DNA of 64,000 bases from Magnetospirillum gryphiswaldense MSR-1 v2 (GTDB lineage Bacteria > Pseudomonadota > Alphaproteobacteria > Rhodospirillales > Magnetospirillaceae): contig NC_023065.1 of assembly GCF_000513295.1 (NCBI RefSeq), positions 1,116,001 through 1,180,000 of the forward strand. Reading direction: 5' to 3'. How positions within the stretch are numbered: the stretch's first letter is position 1; every line of letters begins with the position of its first letter. A program made the position numbers and the translations under genes. Positions 33,267-42,885 of this stretch are shown one piece after another. The notes below the pieces were generated by a model that was not told the DNA's origin, made no database searches, and was given only the letters and a program-made list of their open reading frames with translations.

Positions 33267-35638
33267 TAGCTGGGCTCCAGGCTGATGGAGGCCGATCCTT
33301 CCGCCGGCTTGGTGATGGTGACGCCGTCATTGATCTGCCAGCGCGCCAGCAGGTCGCGGTAATGACGCGACAGCGGGTTGCCCGACTGGCCGGTGGCCAG
33401 GGCGAAGGTGCTTTTATTCAGGTCGGCCAGATCAAACACCACTCGCAGACCGGCACCATGCACCTGGGTGAACTGGCCAGGGACGAAGGTGCCGCGATTG
33501 ATGGTGAAATCATCGCCATCGCTGGGTACCTGGCTGTCCGACAGATTACGCAAAATCGGCACCCGGCTGAGCACCGGATGGGCGAAACGGGCTTGATGCA
33601 CATCGCCCCAGCGCCACTCGGTCGGAGATTTGCCAGGATATTTCGCCGCCAGTTCGCTCACCGCCGATTCCAGGGTCTGGGCGACGAGGTCGTCGCAGGA
33701 TTCCGCCACCTCGGTGGTGGTATCGTCGCACCAATGGCGGTTGACGGTCAGGATCTCCCCCAATGTGGTGGGGCGGACCGCCCGCATGGACGCCATGTCC
33801 TCCCCCAATTCGTCGGCCAGGATGCGTGTCCACAGCTTGTCCACCCAAGCGTTGAAGATCAGCGGCTCGGGTCGGTCTTGGCCCATGCCGCCGTCCCAGG
33901 CGGCGATCATCTTGGCGGCCTGGGTGGCCTGGGGCGACAAGGTGTCGGGCACCTCAAGCAGTTCCTTCAACTCGCGTGCCGCCACCGATTGGGCATCCAT
34001 CTGCATGGAGCGCAGCATGGTCCCATCAAGCTTGGTCTGATCTTCCAGCAACTCGTCAAAGCGGCGGGCGCGGTAGGGTTCCGGCCAGCGGGTGGTGAGG
34101 CGATAGGGATATTTGGCCCCAACCACCTGATTGTTGGCATTGACGATGGTGCCGGATTTCGGGTTCAGGCTTTGCGGCATCTTGGCGAAGGGTACCCAGC
34201 CGGTCCAATCGCCGGCATTGGTCCAGCCGGCTGCCGGCGAAAAACCATCGCCCTTGCCCCGCAACGGCACCCGACCGGCGGTGATGAAGCCGATATTGCC
34301 GGTTTGGTCGGCATAGGCGAAGTTTTGCACCGGTGCATGAAAGTCGGCCAGGGCACCGACAAAGCTGCGCCAATCGACGGCGCGGCCCAATCGGTACAAC
34401 CCTTGCGCGGTGCGGTCATCGGGCTCCAGCGCCGTGGATTTCAAGGCGATGACCTGGGTGTCCTTTTGCCCGGCCTTAAGCTCGGAAAGTACCGGACCGT
34501 GGCGGGTTTCGCGCACGGTCAGGGTTTCCGGCTGGCCATCCTTGACGGCAATCACTTCCTGGCGTTCGGTGAAGGGCAGGGCGCCCTTGCCGTTCTGATA
34601 ACTGCTGTCGCCGACCACGTTTTCCACGAACAGATCGACGGTATCGGCATGGGTGGTGGTGGTGCCCCAGGCCATGCGACCGTTATGGCCGATCAGATGG
34701 AAGGGAATGCCAGGAACCATGGCCCCGGTCAGGCGCAGGCCGGGGGCTTCCACTGACAGCAGATACCAAAGCGACGGCGCCTGGAAGGGCAGGTGAGGGT
34801 CGTTGGCCAGAATCGGCGCGCCGCTGGCGCTGCGCTTGCCCGATATGGCGACGATATTGGAGGCCAGATGCGGCTCGGCCGTTTCCGGCAGAGTGGCCAG
34901 CACCTTGTCGATAAGTCCGGCGGCGACGGTGATCGGGCTATCAGTGGCTTCGGGCCACAATTCGGCCAGCCGCTTGGCCGGGATGCGCCCCGCCAGCTTG
35001 CCGCGCAGGGCTTCGTCGCGCCAATCGGCGGTCAGCTGCAGCGCCATCATCCGACCCCAGACCAGGGAATCCGCGGGAGTCCAAGGTTCCGGCCAGAAGC
35101 CTAGCAGCAGAAATTCCGGCGGCAGCCGATGGCGATTGTCGTCAATCCAGGCATTGACACCCTCGGCATAGGCGCGCAACGCGTCACGAGTCGGGTCGTC
35201 CAACTGGGCCAGCGATCCCTGGGCCAGCCGATAAAGCCCCAAGGTGCGCATGAAACGGTCACTTTTCAGTCCCGCCTCGCCGACAATTTCGGCCAGCCGA
35301 CCGGCGCCAATGCGGCGCTGCAATTCCATCTGCCACAACCGGTCCTGGGCATGAATCCAGCCCATGGCAAAATAAGCGTCGTGGCCCGAACGGGCGGTGA
35401 TGTGCGGAATACCCGCGTCGTCGCGGGTGATCGAGGCGGAATATTCCATCCCACGCGCTGGCACCCGGCCTTCGACCCGGGGCAGCGAACTCATGATCCA
35501 GACGAAGGCGACGGAGATCACGGCCAGGAAGGTCAGGCCAAGGATATTGGCGATCCAGCCCCAATGGCTCATCTCTTTGCCGAAGAAGACGGTTTCCGCC
35601 TGCTTGGGGCTTTGAGAGTCTAGAGGTGAATCCTGCAC
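33263..35638 (-). CDS. penicillin acylase family (Ntn-hydrolase) protein, membrane-anchored
   Basis: A 791-residue Ntn-hydrolase of the penicillin G/AHL acylase family. An N-terminal helix (WIANILGLTFLAVISVAFVW, about residues 28-47) anchors or exports it. The alpha part has ITRDDAGIPHITARSGHDAYFAMGWIHAQDRLWQMEL; the new N-terminal serine after self-cleavage is in HLASNIVAISGKRSASG (about residue 260). Substrates in the family range from beta-lactams to acyl-homoserine lactones; this one is unknown. The start is taken as GTG at 35638 because GGAG lies six nt upstream; a TTG at 35650 or ATG at 35572 are alternatives. It overlaps ilvA by 4 nt. Confidence 0.85.
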   Translation of the reverse strand: MQDSPLDSQSPKQAETVFFGKEMSHWGWIANILGLTFLAVISVAFVWIMSSLPRVEGRVPARGMEYSASITRDDAGIPHITARSGHDAYFAMGWIHAQDRLWQMELQRRIGAGRLAEIVGEAGLKSDRFMRTLGLYRLAQGSLAQLDDPTRDALRAYAEGVNAWIDDNRHRLPPEFLLLGFWPEPWTPADSLVWGRMMALQLTADWRDEALRGKLAGRIPAKRLAELWPEATDSPITVAAGLIDKVLATLPETAEPHLASNIVAISGKRSASGAPILANDPHLPFQAPSLWYLLSVEAPGLRLTGAMVPGIPFHLIGHNGRMAWGTTTTHADTVDLFVENVVGDSSYQNGKGALPFTERQEVIAVKDGQPETLTVRETRHGPVLSELKAGQKDTQVIALKSTALEPDDRTAQGLYRLGRAVDWRSFVGALADFHAPVQNFAYADQTGNIGFITAGRVPLRGKGDGFSPAAGWTNAGDWTGWVPFAKMPQSLNPKSGTIVNANNQVVGAKYPYRLTTRWPEPYRARRFDELLEDQTKLDGTMLRSMQMDAQSVAARELKELLEVPDTLSPQATQAAKMIAAWDGGMGQDRPEPLIFNAWVDKLWTRILADELGEDMASMRAVRPTTLGEILTVNRHWCDDTTTEVAESCDDLVAQTLESAVSELAAKYPGKSPTEWRWGDVHQARFAHPVLSRVPILRNLSDSQVPSDGDDFTINRGTFVPGQFTQVHGAGLRVVFDLADLNKSTFALATGQSGNPLSRHYRDLLARWQINDGVTITKPAEGSASISLEPSY

Positions 35639-35797
35639 GAATGGCTCCAAGGCCAGGGATGGGGCAAAGGGCTTGGGGGCAAGTGGTAATTGGAAGGGGC
35701 CGGGCGCGCAAGTATAATGACGCCAGACCGCATGGCATTTCCCAGACCTTTAACCCTGTGGTATAGCCATGCAGCCAATTCATCCACCGAGGATCAG

Positions 35798-36202
35798 ATG
35801 ATCGGAAAACTCAATCACGTCGCCATCGCCGTCCCCGACCTGGACGCCGCCACCAAGCTTTATCGCGATACTTTGGGGGCCAAGGTTTCCGATCCGGTGC
35901 CGCAGCCGGCGCACGGCGTCACCGTGGTGTTCGTCGAATTGTCCAACACCAAGGTGGAATTGCTCCATCCGCTTGGGGAAAAGTCGCCCATCGCCGCCTT
36001 CTTGGAAAAGAACGCCAATGGCGGCATCCATCATATCTGCTACGAGGTCGAGGATATCCTGGCCGCGCGCGACAAGCTGAAGGCCGAGGGCGCCCGTGTT
36101 CTGGGCGACGGCGAACCCAAGATCGGCGCTCATGACAAGCCGGTCCTGTTCCTGCATCCCAAGGATTTCTGCGGCACCCTGGTCGAGTTGGAACAGGCCT
36201 GA
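35798..36202 (+). CDS. mce: methylmalonyl-CoA epimerase
   Basis: A 134-residue vicinal-oxygen-chelate protein that interconverts (2R)- and (2S)-methylmalonyl-CoA in propionyl-CoA metabolism. Metal ligands are visible in GKLNHVAIAVPDL (His), GGIHHICYEVEDI (His) and FCGTLVELEQ (Glu). The start is ATG at 35798, directly at the domain and preceded by GAGGA; the frame extends upstream without homology. It is upstream of tag by 27 nt. Methylmalonyl-CoA mutase is not in the window. Isoleucine and 2-oxobutanoate catabolism feed the same pathway as the ilvA product, but linkage here is probably chance. Confidence 0.9.
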   Translation: MIGKLNHVAIAVPDLDAATKLYRDTLGAKVSDPVPQPAHGVTVVFVELSNTKVELLHPLGEKSPIAAFLEKNANGGIHHICYEVEDILAARDKLKAEGARVLGDGEPKIGAHDKPVLFLHPKDFCGTLVELEQA

Positions 36203-36229
36203 TTATCCAACCGGGAACCGGAGGGCGTC

Positions 36230-36766
36230 ATGAGCGGATATTGCCACAGCGCCCCCGGTCACCCGATCCACGGTCCCTATCATGACAGTGAGTACGGCTT
36301 TCCCGTCGCCGACGACAGGGTGCTGTTCGAGCGGTTGTGTCTGGAAATCTTTCAGGCCGGCCTGTCCTGGCTGATCGTACTGAAAAAGCGCCCAGCCTTG
36401 AACGCGGCCTTTGACGGCTTCGATCCAGCCCGTGTTGCTGGCTATGATGATGGGGACGTTGCCCGCCTGCTGGCCGATGCCAGCATCATCCGCAATCGCC
36501 GCAAGATCGCCGCTACTATCGAAAACGCAAAACGTTTCAAGGTGTTACAGGTAGATCATGGGTCTTTTTCCCATTGGCTGGCCGCCCATCATCCGCGTGA
36601 TAAGGCCGATTGGGTAAAGCTGTTTCGCCAGACTTTCGTCTTCATGGGGGGCGAGGTGGTGGGGGAATTCCTGATGAGCATCGGCTATATGCCCGGCGCC
36701 CATCACCCGGATTGCCCGGTCTTCGCCGAACTCACCAAAATACAGCCGCCATGGATGAAGGCCTGA
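36230..36766 (+). CDS. tag: DNA-3-methyladenine glycosylase I
   Basis: A 178-residue Tag-family enzyme that excises 3-methyladenine from alkylated DNA. The zinc ligands that define the family are present: C5 (GYCHS), H18 (YHDSEYG), and the C-terminal His and Cys in GAHHPDCPVF. LFERLCLEIFQAGLSWLIVLKKRP forms the helix-hairpin region. The start is ATG at 36230 after CCGGAGGGCGTC. It ends in a hairpin terminator 9 nt downstream. Confidence 0.93.
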   Translation: MSGYCHSAPGHPIHGPYHDSEYGFPVADDRVLFERLCLEIFQAGLSWLIVLKKRPALNAAFDGFDPARVAGYDDGDVARLLADASIIRNRRKIAATIENAKRFKVLQVDHGSFSHWLAAHHPRDKADWVKLFRQTFVFMGGEVVGEFLMSIGYMPGAHHPDCPVFAELTKIQPPWMKA

Positions 36767-36772
36767 AAAGCA

Positions 36773-36802
36773 AAAAGGCAAGACCTTCGGCCTTGCCTTC
36801 TC
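36773..36802 (+). terminator. hairpin terminator after tag
   Basis: AAGGCAAG (36775-36782) pairs with CTTGCCTT (36792-36799), with extra inner pairing around a TTC loop. The following bases are CTCTGCG, so the T-run is weak on the plus strand; on the minus strand TTTTTGC follows, so it may work better there. Confidence 0.55.
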
Positions 36803-37057
36803 TGCGTCTCCGCGCCTGGATTGCTTTGCAGCTATCCGGCGGCCTCCTCCCTAAACTTGAGCCGCAGCATGGGTGTCAGTTTCGACTTGCCCCATCGCTC
36901 CCGTAAACGGGTCGAGGAGGAAACTACGTAATTTCCTGACGTTTGTCACCATTTTTTTTCCTGAAAGTTTCGCAAAAGGTATTACCGGTAGAATGCCTTG
37001 ATGCTGCCATAGGGTTGGTGCAGGCTGGTCCATACGTCAAAGCGATGGGGAAAGCCC
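36803..37057. other. intergenic stretch between tag and the exported 151-residue protein
   Basis: About 255 bp with no credible gene. It includes a T-run (eight T near 36953-36960) and the short palindrome TACCGGTA (36983-36990), but no promoter hexamers that I can assign with confidence. Confidence 0.4.
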
Positions 37058-37513
37058 ATGTCCACCAACCGGTTAACTATCATTGCCGCCGTTTTTTCGC
37101 TGTCCGTCCCGGCTTTCGCCCAGGCTCCTGCCGACAGTGCCGGACCGGGAGGGGTGCGGATCACCATTTCCAAGACCGATTGCTCGCGGCTGGTCCGTCA
37201 TACGCCGTCCGATGACGTGGCGTTCCGCCCCGGCGAAGGCGTGAGGGGGAAACGGGTGGCCCCTGCCGACGTTCCCGGCAGCGGTGCCGGCGCCATTCCC
37301 AATCTGGTCCCGGACGTTCTGGAAATACCAATCAATATCAAGCCGATGCAGGGTAAGGCTTATGCGACCCACGGACTTGACGACACCACGTCGCAACTGG
37401 GCATCGTGCGCTACGACATCACCAAGAACACCTTTACCTTTAATGGCGAACCCATGGGTGGGGCCGATCAGCAGGCTCTGGCCGAGGCCTGTGCCAAGCG
37501 CGGTGTACGCTAA
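37058..37513 (+). CDS. exported protein of unknown function
   Basis: A 151-residue protein with a clear signal peptide: MSTNRLTIIAAVFSLSVPAFAQ, residues 1-22, cleaved after FAQ (written here in two parts, MSTNRLTIIAA and VFSLSVPAFAQ). The mature part has a single Cys-containing segment (TISKTDCSRLVRH), a conserved-looking DVAFRPGEGVRGKRVAPADV stretch and a C-terminal LGIVRYDITKNTFTFNG. I do not recognise the family. The ribosome site is GGGGAAAG at 37047-37054. It stands alone, with proS about 100 nt downstream. The mature region has no other predicted membrane helix, so a periplasmic location is likely. Confidence 0.7.
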   Translation: MSTNRLTIIAAVFSLSVPAFAQAPADSAGPGGVRITISKTDCSRLVRHTPSDDVAFRPGEGVRGKRVAPADVPGSGAGAIPNLVPDVLEIPINIKPMQGKAYATHGLDDTTSQLGIVRYDITKNTFTFNGEPMGGADQQALAEACAKRGVR

Positions 37514-37610
37514 GTCCAGGCGCGACCTTGTCATAAGCGTGGGCATTGCCTAAAGTGACGCGCCTTGGCGGGCCGGGTGCCCGCGTTTCCGCTTGTCTTC
37601 GAGGATCCCC

Positions 37611-38900
37611 ATGCGCCTGTCCCGCTTTTTCCTGCCGACCCTGAAGGAAACCCCGTCCGAGGCGCAGATCGCCTCGCATCGCCTGATGCTGCGCGCGGGC
37701 ATGATCCGGCAATCGGCTTCGGGAATCTATACCTGGCTGCCTTTGGGCTGGAAAGTATTGCAGAAGATCGAACAGATCGTGCGCGAGGAACAGGATGCTG
37801 CCGGCGCCCAGGAATTGCTGATGCCGACCATCCAGTCGGCGGATATCTGGCGCGAATCGGGCCGTTATGACGCCTATGGCAAGGAAATGCTGCGCATCGT
37901 CGATCGTCATGACCGCGAAATGCTGTTTGGCCCGACCAACGAGGAATTGATCACCCAGATCTTCCGCGACAACGTCAAAAGCTATCGTGAGCTGCCGAAG
38001 ATTCTGTACCACATCCAGTGGAAGTTCCGCGACGAGGTGCGCCCGCGCTTCGGCGTCATGCGGGGCCGCGAATTCCTGATGAAGGATTCGTACTCCTTCG
38101 ACATCGATTTCGACGGTGCCAAGCGGTCTTACGAGGCCATGTTCAACGCCTATTTGCGCACCTTCAAGCGCATGGGCCTGACGGCAATCCCCATGGTCGC
38201 CGATTCGGGCGCCATCGGCGGCAATCTGACCCACGAATTCCATGTCCTGGCCGAAACCGGCGAATCGGGCGTGTTCTATGACGTGGCTTACGAGGAACTG
38301 GCGGCCAAGGACGCCGTGGATCTGGAAGCCCTGTCCAAGCTTTACGCCGTCACCGACGAAAAGCACGACCCCAATTCGCCCGAATGCCCGCCGGCGGACC
38401 GGCTGAAGGTGGCGCGCGGCATCGAGGTTGGCCACATCTTCTATTTCGGCACCAAGTATTCCAAGGCGATGGGCGCCGTGGTCGCCGGCCCCGACGGCAA
38501 CCCGGTGCATGTGGAAATGGGGTCGTACGGCATCGGCGTCTCCCGCCTTGTTGGTGCCATCATCGAGGCCTATCACGATGACCGTGGCATCAAGTGGCCG
38601 GAAGCGGTCGCCCCCTTCAAGGTCGGCCTGATCAACCTGAAGGCCGGCGACGGCGCTTGCGACCGGGTGTGCGAGGATATGTATCGGGCCTTGTCGGAAC
38701 AGGGTGTCGAAGTGCTGTATGACGATCGCGACGACCGTGCCGGGGTCAAGTTCGCCGACATGGACCTGATCGGCCTGCCGTGGCAATTGGTGGCCGGCCC
38801 CAAGGGTGTGGCGGCCGGTTTGGTCGAATTGAAGAACCGCCATACCGGCGAAAAGCAGGAATTGTCGGTCGAGGCCGCCCTGGCCCAGCTGACCGCGTAA
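37611..38900 (+). CDS. proS: prolyl-tRNA synthetase (short form)
   Basis: A 429-residue class II aminoacyl-tRNA synthetase for proline. It has motif 1 ([24 protein letters not shown]), motif 2 ([25 protein letters not shown]) and motif 3 ([14 protein letters not shown]), plus a C-terminal anticodon-binding domain. At 429 residues it lacks the INS editing domain of the roughly 570-residue E. coli type, as usual for alphaproteobacteria. Editing of Ala-tRNA-Pro would then need a free ProXp-type protein elsewhere. The start is ATG at 37611 ([13 protein letters not shown]); GAGGAT precedes it. It is ten nt upstream of lolC. Confidence 0.95.
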   Translation: MRLSRFFLPTLKETPSEAQIASHRLMLRAGMIRQSASGIYTWLPLGWKVLQKIEQIVREEQDAAGAQELLMPTIQSADIWRESGRYDAYGKEMLRIVDRHDREMLFGPTNEELITQIFRDNVKSYRELPKILYHIQWKFRDEVRPRFGVMRGREFLMKDSYSFDIDFDGAKRSYEAMFNAYLRTFKRMGLTAIPMVADSGAIGGNLTHEFHVLAETGESGVFYDVAYEELAAKDAVDLEALSKLYAVTDEKHDPNSPECPPADRLKVARGIEVGHIFYFGTKYSKAMGAVVAGPDGNPVHVEMGSYGIGVSRLVGAIIEAYHDDRGIKWPEAVAPFKVGLINLKAGDGACDRVCEDMYRALSEQGVEVLYDDRDDRAGVKFADMDLIGLPWQLVAGPKGVAAGLVELKNRHTGEKQELSVEAALAQLTA

Positions 38901-38909
38901 GGAGAAGGA

Positions 38910-40154
38910 ATGATTTTCGACGCCTTCGAGCGGATGGTGGCTTTCCGCTACCTCCGCGCGCGCCGCAAGGAAGGATTCATTTCCGTTATCGCCGGCTTTT
39001 CGCTCCTGGGCATCGGCCTGGGGGTGGCGACGCTGATCGTGGTGATGGCGGTGATGAACGGTTTCCGCCAGGAATTGCTGACCCGCATCCTGGGTATCAA
39101 CGGCCATATGGGCGTCTATGGCACCGGTCCGGCCTTGGCGCAGTTCGATCCGTTGGCCCAGTCCATTCGCGGGTTGCCGGGCGTGGTCCGGGTCATTCCC
39201 ACCGTCGAGGGCCAAGTGATGGCCACCTCGGCCTCAAGCGCTTCGGGGGCCATTGTCCGTGGCGTCCGTCCTGATGATTTGCTGGCGCGCGAGATTTTCG
39301 CCAAAGGCCTGGGCGGTAGCGGCGAAGAATTCAAAAATGGCGATGGTGTTCTGGTCGGCTATCGTCTGGCGGAGAAGCTGGGGTTGCAAATCGGCGACAC
39401 CGTCACCCTGATCTCCCCCAAGGGCAACGCCACCGCTTTCGGCACGGTGCCGCGCATGCGCGGCTACACGGTGGCCGGCACCTTCAATGTCGGCATGTTT
39501 GAATACGATTCCGGCTTCATGTTCATGCCGCTGGAAGCCGCGCAGACCTATTTCAAATTTCCCGATGCCGTCACCCAGATCGAGGTGTTTCTCGACAACC
39601 ACGACAAGGTGACCGAAACCCGCAACGCCATCTTCCGCCTGACCCAGGGCAATGTCCGCATCTATGACTGGCAACAGGCCAATGCCAGCTTTTTCAATGC
39701 TGTCCAGGTCGAACGCAACGTCATGTTCCTGATCCTGACCCTGATCATCCTGGTGGCCGCCTTCAACATCATCTCGTCGCTGATCATGCTGGTGAAGGAC
39801 AAGGGGCGCGACATCGCCATCTTGCGCACCATGGGGGCGACACGCGGCATGATCATGCGCATCTTCTTCCTGGCCGGTGCTTCGGTCGGCGTGGTGGGGA
39901 CGGTGTTCGGCACCATCTTGGGGGTGTGGTTCGCCACCCATATCGAACAGATCCGCCAGTTCATCCAGTCGATCATCGGGCGAGAACTCTTCGCCGCCGA
40001 AATCTATTTCCTTACCCAATTGCCGGCCCGCGTCGAATACGGCGAAGTGGTGGTGGTGGTGCTGATGGCCCTGGGCCTGTCCATCGCCGCCACCATCTAT
40101 CCGTCCTGGCGGGCCGCCAATCTGGACCCGGTGGAGGCCCTGCGTTATGAGTGA
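38910..40154 (+). CDS. lipoprotein-releasing ABC transporter permease LolC/LolE
   Basis: A 414-residue permease with one N-terminal helix (about 25-50), a large periplasmic domain and three C-terminal helices ending [34 protein letters not shown]. The [34 protein letters not shown] start is typical of the family. With LolD it extracts mature lipoproteins from the inner membrane and hands them to LolA. Only one permease gene is present, so the complex is probably a homodimeric form rather than LolC plus LolE. It overlaps lolD by 8 nt. Confidence 0.92.
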   Translation: MIFDAFERMVAFRYLRARRKEGFISVIAGFSLLGIGLGVATLIVVMAVMNGFRQELLTRILGINGHMGVYGTGPALAQFDPLAQSIRGLPGVVRVIPTVEGQVMATSASSASGAIVRGVRPDDLLAREIFAKGLGGSGEEFKNGDGVLVGYRLAEKLGLQIGDTVTLISPKGNATAFGTVPRMRGYTVAGTFNVGMFEYDSGFMFMPLEAAQTYFKFPDAVTQIEVFLDNHDKVTETRNAIFRLTQGNVRIYDWQQANASFFNAVQVERNVMFLILTLIILVAAFNIISSLIMLVKDKGRDIAILRTMGATRGMIMRIFFLAGASVGVVGTVFGTILGVWFATHIEQIRQFIQSIIGRELFAAEIYFLTQLPARVEYGEVVVVVLMALGLSIAATIYPSWRAANLDPVEALRYE

Positions 40155-40836
40155 GCCGCAAGCCCCCGGTCTGCGTCTGGAAAATATCCGACGTAGTTTC
40201 ACCCAGGGCAAGGAAGCCCTGCATGTGCTGGACGGGGCGGAACTGGCCATCCAGCCGGGCGAGATCGTTGCCCTGGTCGGCCCGTCAGGTGCCGGCAAGT
40301 CCACGCTGTTGCACATCGCCGGTCTGCTGGAACGTCCCGATGGCGGCGAGGTCTGGCTGGCCGGCCAGCCTTGCGGCAAGCTGTCGGAAACCAAGCGCAC
40401 CCAATTGCGCCGCTCGCATCTGGGCTTCGTCTACCAGTATCACCATCTGCTGCCGGAATTCTCGGCGGTGGAAAACGTCATCCTGCCGCAGATGATCGCA
40501 GGCCATTCGCGCAAGGCCGCGTCGGTGCGGGCCCTTGATCTGCTGGACCGCATGGGGCTAAAGCCGCGGGCGGAACATCGTCCCGGTCAGTTGTCGGGCG
40601 GCGAGCAGCAGCGCGTGGCCATCTGCCGGGCCTTGGCCAACCAACCCAAAGTGTTGCTGGCCGACGAGCCCACCGGCAATTTGGACCCGCATTCCGCCGA
40701 TGGCGTATTCGCCCAGTTGCTGCATCTGGTGCGCTCCACCGGGGTGGCGGCGCTGATCGCCACTCATAACCCCGACCTGGCCAAGCGTATGGATCGGGTG
40801 GTACGGCTGGCCGAGGGCAAGCTGACGGAAAGCTAG
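40147..40836 (+). CDS. lolD: lipoprotein-releasing ABC transporter ATPase
   Basis: A 229-residue ABC ATPase. Walker [10 protein letters not shown] is near residue 44, the signature LSGGEQQR near 151 and Walker B VLLADEPT near 170, followed by the D-loop and switch histidine (IATHN). It resembles the MacB/LolD group and powers lipoprotein release with the upstream permease. Its stop codon shares the sequence CTAG with the stop of the oppositely oriented sensor kinase, so the two genes overlap by four bases at their ends. Confidence 0.93.
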   Translation: MSEPQAPGLRLENIRRSFTQGKEALHVLDGAELAIQPGEIVALVGPSGAGKSTLLHIAGLLERPDGGEVWLAGQPCGKLSETKRTQLRRSHLGFVYQYHHLLPEFSAVENVILPQMIAGHSRKAASVRALDLLDRMGLKPRAEHRPGQLSGGEQQRVAICRALANQPKVLLADEPTGNLDPHSADGVFAQLLHLVRSTGVAALIATHNPDLAKRMDRVVRLAEGKLTES

Positions 40837-42797
40837 GCCGTCGGCAGGGTGAACAGAAAGGTGCTGCCCTGGTCGGGTTCGGACTCGACCCAGATTTGGC
40901 CGCCATGGCGTTCGACGATGCGGCGGCAGATGGCCAAGCCAAATCCGGTCCCCTGGCTTTGACTGATGCCGTGCAGGCGGGTGAAGACATCGAAAATGGA
41001 CGATTGGTATTCCGGCGCGATGCCGATGCCGTTGTCACGGAATCGGAACAACCAGAAAGCTCCCTGACGGGTCGCCGAAACATTGATCCGAGGGGGGATT
41101 CCGATACGGCTGTAGCGCAGGGCATTGTCCAACAGATTGTTCAGCAATTGTTGGATCTGACCTTCGTCACCCATCACCGGGGGCAGGGGGTCGTGGTCGA
41201 TCCGTCCACCGAGGCGGCGCAACTGATCGTCATGGGTTTCGCGAACCCGATCGAGGATCGGACCGATCTCCAGCCGCTTCAGCGGTGCCCCTGCCGCCTT
41301 GACCTGGGCGTAGAGGCCCAGATCGTGCAGCAGCCGGCGCATATGGATCACTCCATCCACCGCATATTGAATGAAATCGCGCCCATCCTGATCCAGAACC
41401 GGGCCGTAACGTCGTTCCAGCATCTGCACATAGGTGGCTACCTGCCGTAGCGGCTCTTGCAGATCGTGGCTGGCGGCCGAGGTAAACTGACGCAGTTCGT
41501 CGTTCGACCGCTGCAGGTCGTCGAGGATAGCTTGGCGCTGCGCTTCCGCCCGGACCGAGCGGGTGGTGTCAATGGCGATCGCCAGCACCGCCAATTCGCC
41601 GCCGATCATCACCGCGGACGAGGCGATATCGGCATCGATCACCCGGCCATCCAAGGTGATCAGCTTTTGTCGCAAGGGCGGGGCTTCGTCACCGGGCGCT
41701 TTTAAGGCGGCGAGGCGGTCGGTGACGACGGAATGGTAATCCGGATGCAGCAGATCAAGGACCGGGCGGTCCAACAAATCTTCGGGACCGTGGGCGGCCA
41801 TCAGCCGGACCGCTTCGCGGTTGCTGAAAATAACACGGCCCTGACGATGTAGGACGATGGCTGCCGGTGCTGTATCCAGCAGGTGGCGGTAACGGCTTTC
41901 GCTTTCACGCAAGGATTCGTACAACCGTGTCCGGTGCCGCCAGGCAAAAGCGGCATAAAACGACGTGGCCGCCACTGCCAGGATCAAGGCCAGCCCGATC
42001 GTGCTGATAACCGGGTCTTGGCGCCACCAATCCGACGGCCAGCCGGATGCCGGAACGGCGTAAATCCGCCAGACACCGCCGGGGAAGCTGATGTCGAGTT
42101 CCACAGGATTTTGCTCGAGCAGCTTTGAATCCCCGTGAAAGACTTGCCCATTGGTCTGGATCGCCAAATTAAGCCCGACATCGGGGGCCGATATCCCGGC
42201 CTGATCCAGCAAGGTGGAAAGGTCGATGACGATGGAGACAAGAGCGAAATAACTGGCTGGACCGCCCGGAGTGCTGGGCCGCACCACCGGGGTGCGGCTG
42301 ATGACACCGATACCGCCTTGGACCAGGGGCAGGGGGCCGTCGACCACGGTCTTGCCGCTTTGGATGGTTTGTTCGACCTTTGGCCATTGTTTGGGGTTTT
42401 GCCGGTAATCCAGGCCGATGGCGCTTTCGTTGCCTAAGCGGGGATAGACCTGGCGCAGGACGGTGCCGTAGGCCACCCCCAGATTACGGACATCGCGGCG
42501 CGATCCCACCAATTGTTCGGCAATCGTGGCAAATTCGGCATCGGTCAACTGGCCATGGGCATGGATGGTTGCGGCCACCCCTTGGGTCAAGGTCAGCGAC
42601 CCGTTCAGGGTGCTTTCGATATTGGCGCGAATGCGGCCCAGCCGTTCCACCGTCTCCGTCCGCAAACTTTGTAATTGCCGCTCATGTTGAGAAACCGCGA
42701 TCCACATCACGGCAGCGGCGGCGGCGATCGTCACCAAGCTGGCGACGGCCAAAGCCTTCAACGTCGGCAAGGAAGTGGAGGGATTTTCCGCTGGCAT
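40833..42797 (-). CDS. membrane sensor histidine kinase with CHASE and PAS domains
   Basis: A 654-residue kinase. A membrane helix (about 13-33) precedes a periplasmic CHASE-type domain (about 60-265, with [17 protein letters not shown]), then a second helix (about 270-295), a PAS domain (about 310-430) and a HisKA-type core: the phosphorylated His is in [13 protein letters not shown], the N box is [11 protein letters not shown], and the G boxes are [10 protein letters not shown] and [18 protein letters not shown]. This resembles the phytochrome-like kinase branch. No response regulator is adjacent, so its partner is unknown. The start is ATG at 42797 (MPAENPSTS); the longer frame overlaps the dnaE leader. 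Confidence 0.88.
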   Translation of the reverse strand: MPAENPSTSLPTLKALAVASLVTIAAAAAVMWIAVSQHERQLQSLRTETVERLGRIRANIESTLNGSLTLTQGVAATIHAHGQLTDAEFATIAEQLVGSRRDVRNLGVAYGTVLRQVYPRLGNESAIGLDYRQNPKQWPKVEQTIQSGKTVVDGPLPLVQGGIGVISRTPVVRPSTPGGPASYFALVSIVIDLSTLLDQAGISAPDVGLNLAIQTNGQVFHGDSKLLEQNPVELDISFPGGVWRIYAVPASGWPSDWWRQDPVISTIGLALILAVAATSFYAAFAWRHRTRLYESLRESESRYRHLLDTAPAAIVLHRQGRVIFSNREAVRLMAAHGPEDLLDRPVLDLLHPDYHSVVTDRLAALKAPGDEAPPLRQKLITLDGRVIDADIASSAVMIGGELAVLAIAIDTTRSVRAEAQRQAILDDLQRSNDELRQFTSAASHDLQEPLRQVATYVQMLERRYGPVLDQDGRDFIQYAVDGVIHMRRLLHDLGLYAQVKAAGAPLKRLEIGPILDRVRETHDDQLRRLGGRIDHDPLPPVMGDEGQIQQLLNNLLDNALRYSRIGIPPRINVSATRQGAFWLFRFRDNGIGIAPEYQSSIFDVFTRLHGISQSQGTGFGLAICRRIVERHGGQIWVESEPDQGSTFLFTLPTA

Positions 42798-42885
42798 GGC
42801 ATTCACAGCCTTATCTTGCAAAGAGGATAGGAGCTTGGAATGGGTTGGTAAAGCGTAAAGGCCGTGGACGAAACAGGGGGCAGGG

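Noticed and set aside
37440-39215. 591-codon open frame antisense to proS and lolC/E
   Set aside because: Spans two well-supported genes on the other strand and has no recognisable domain.
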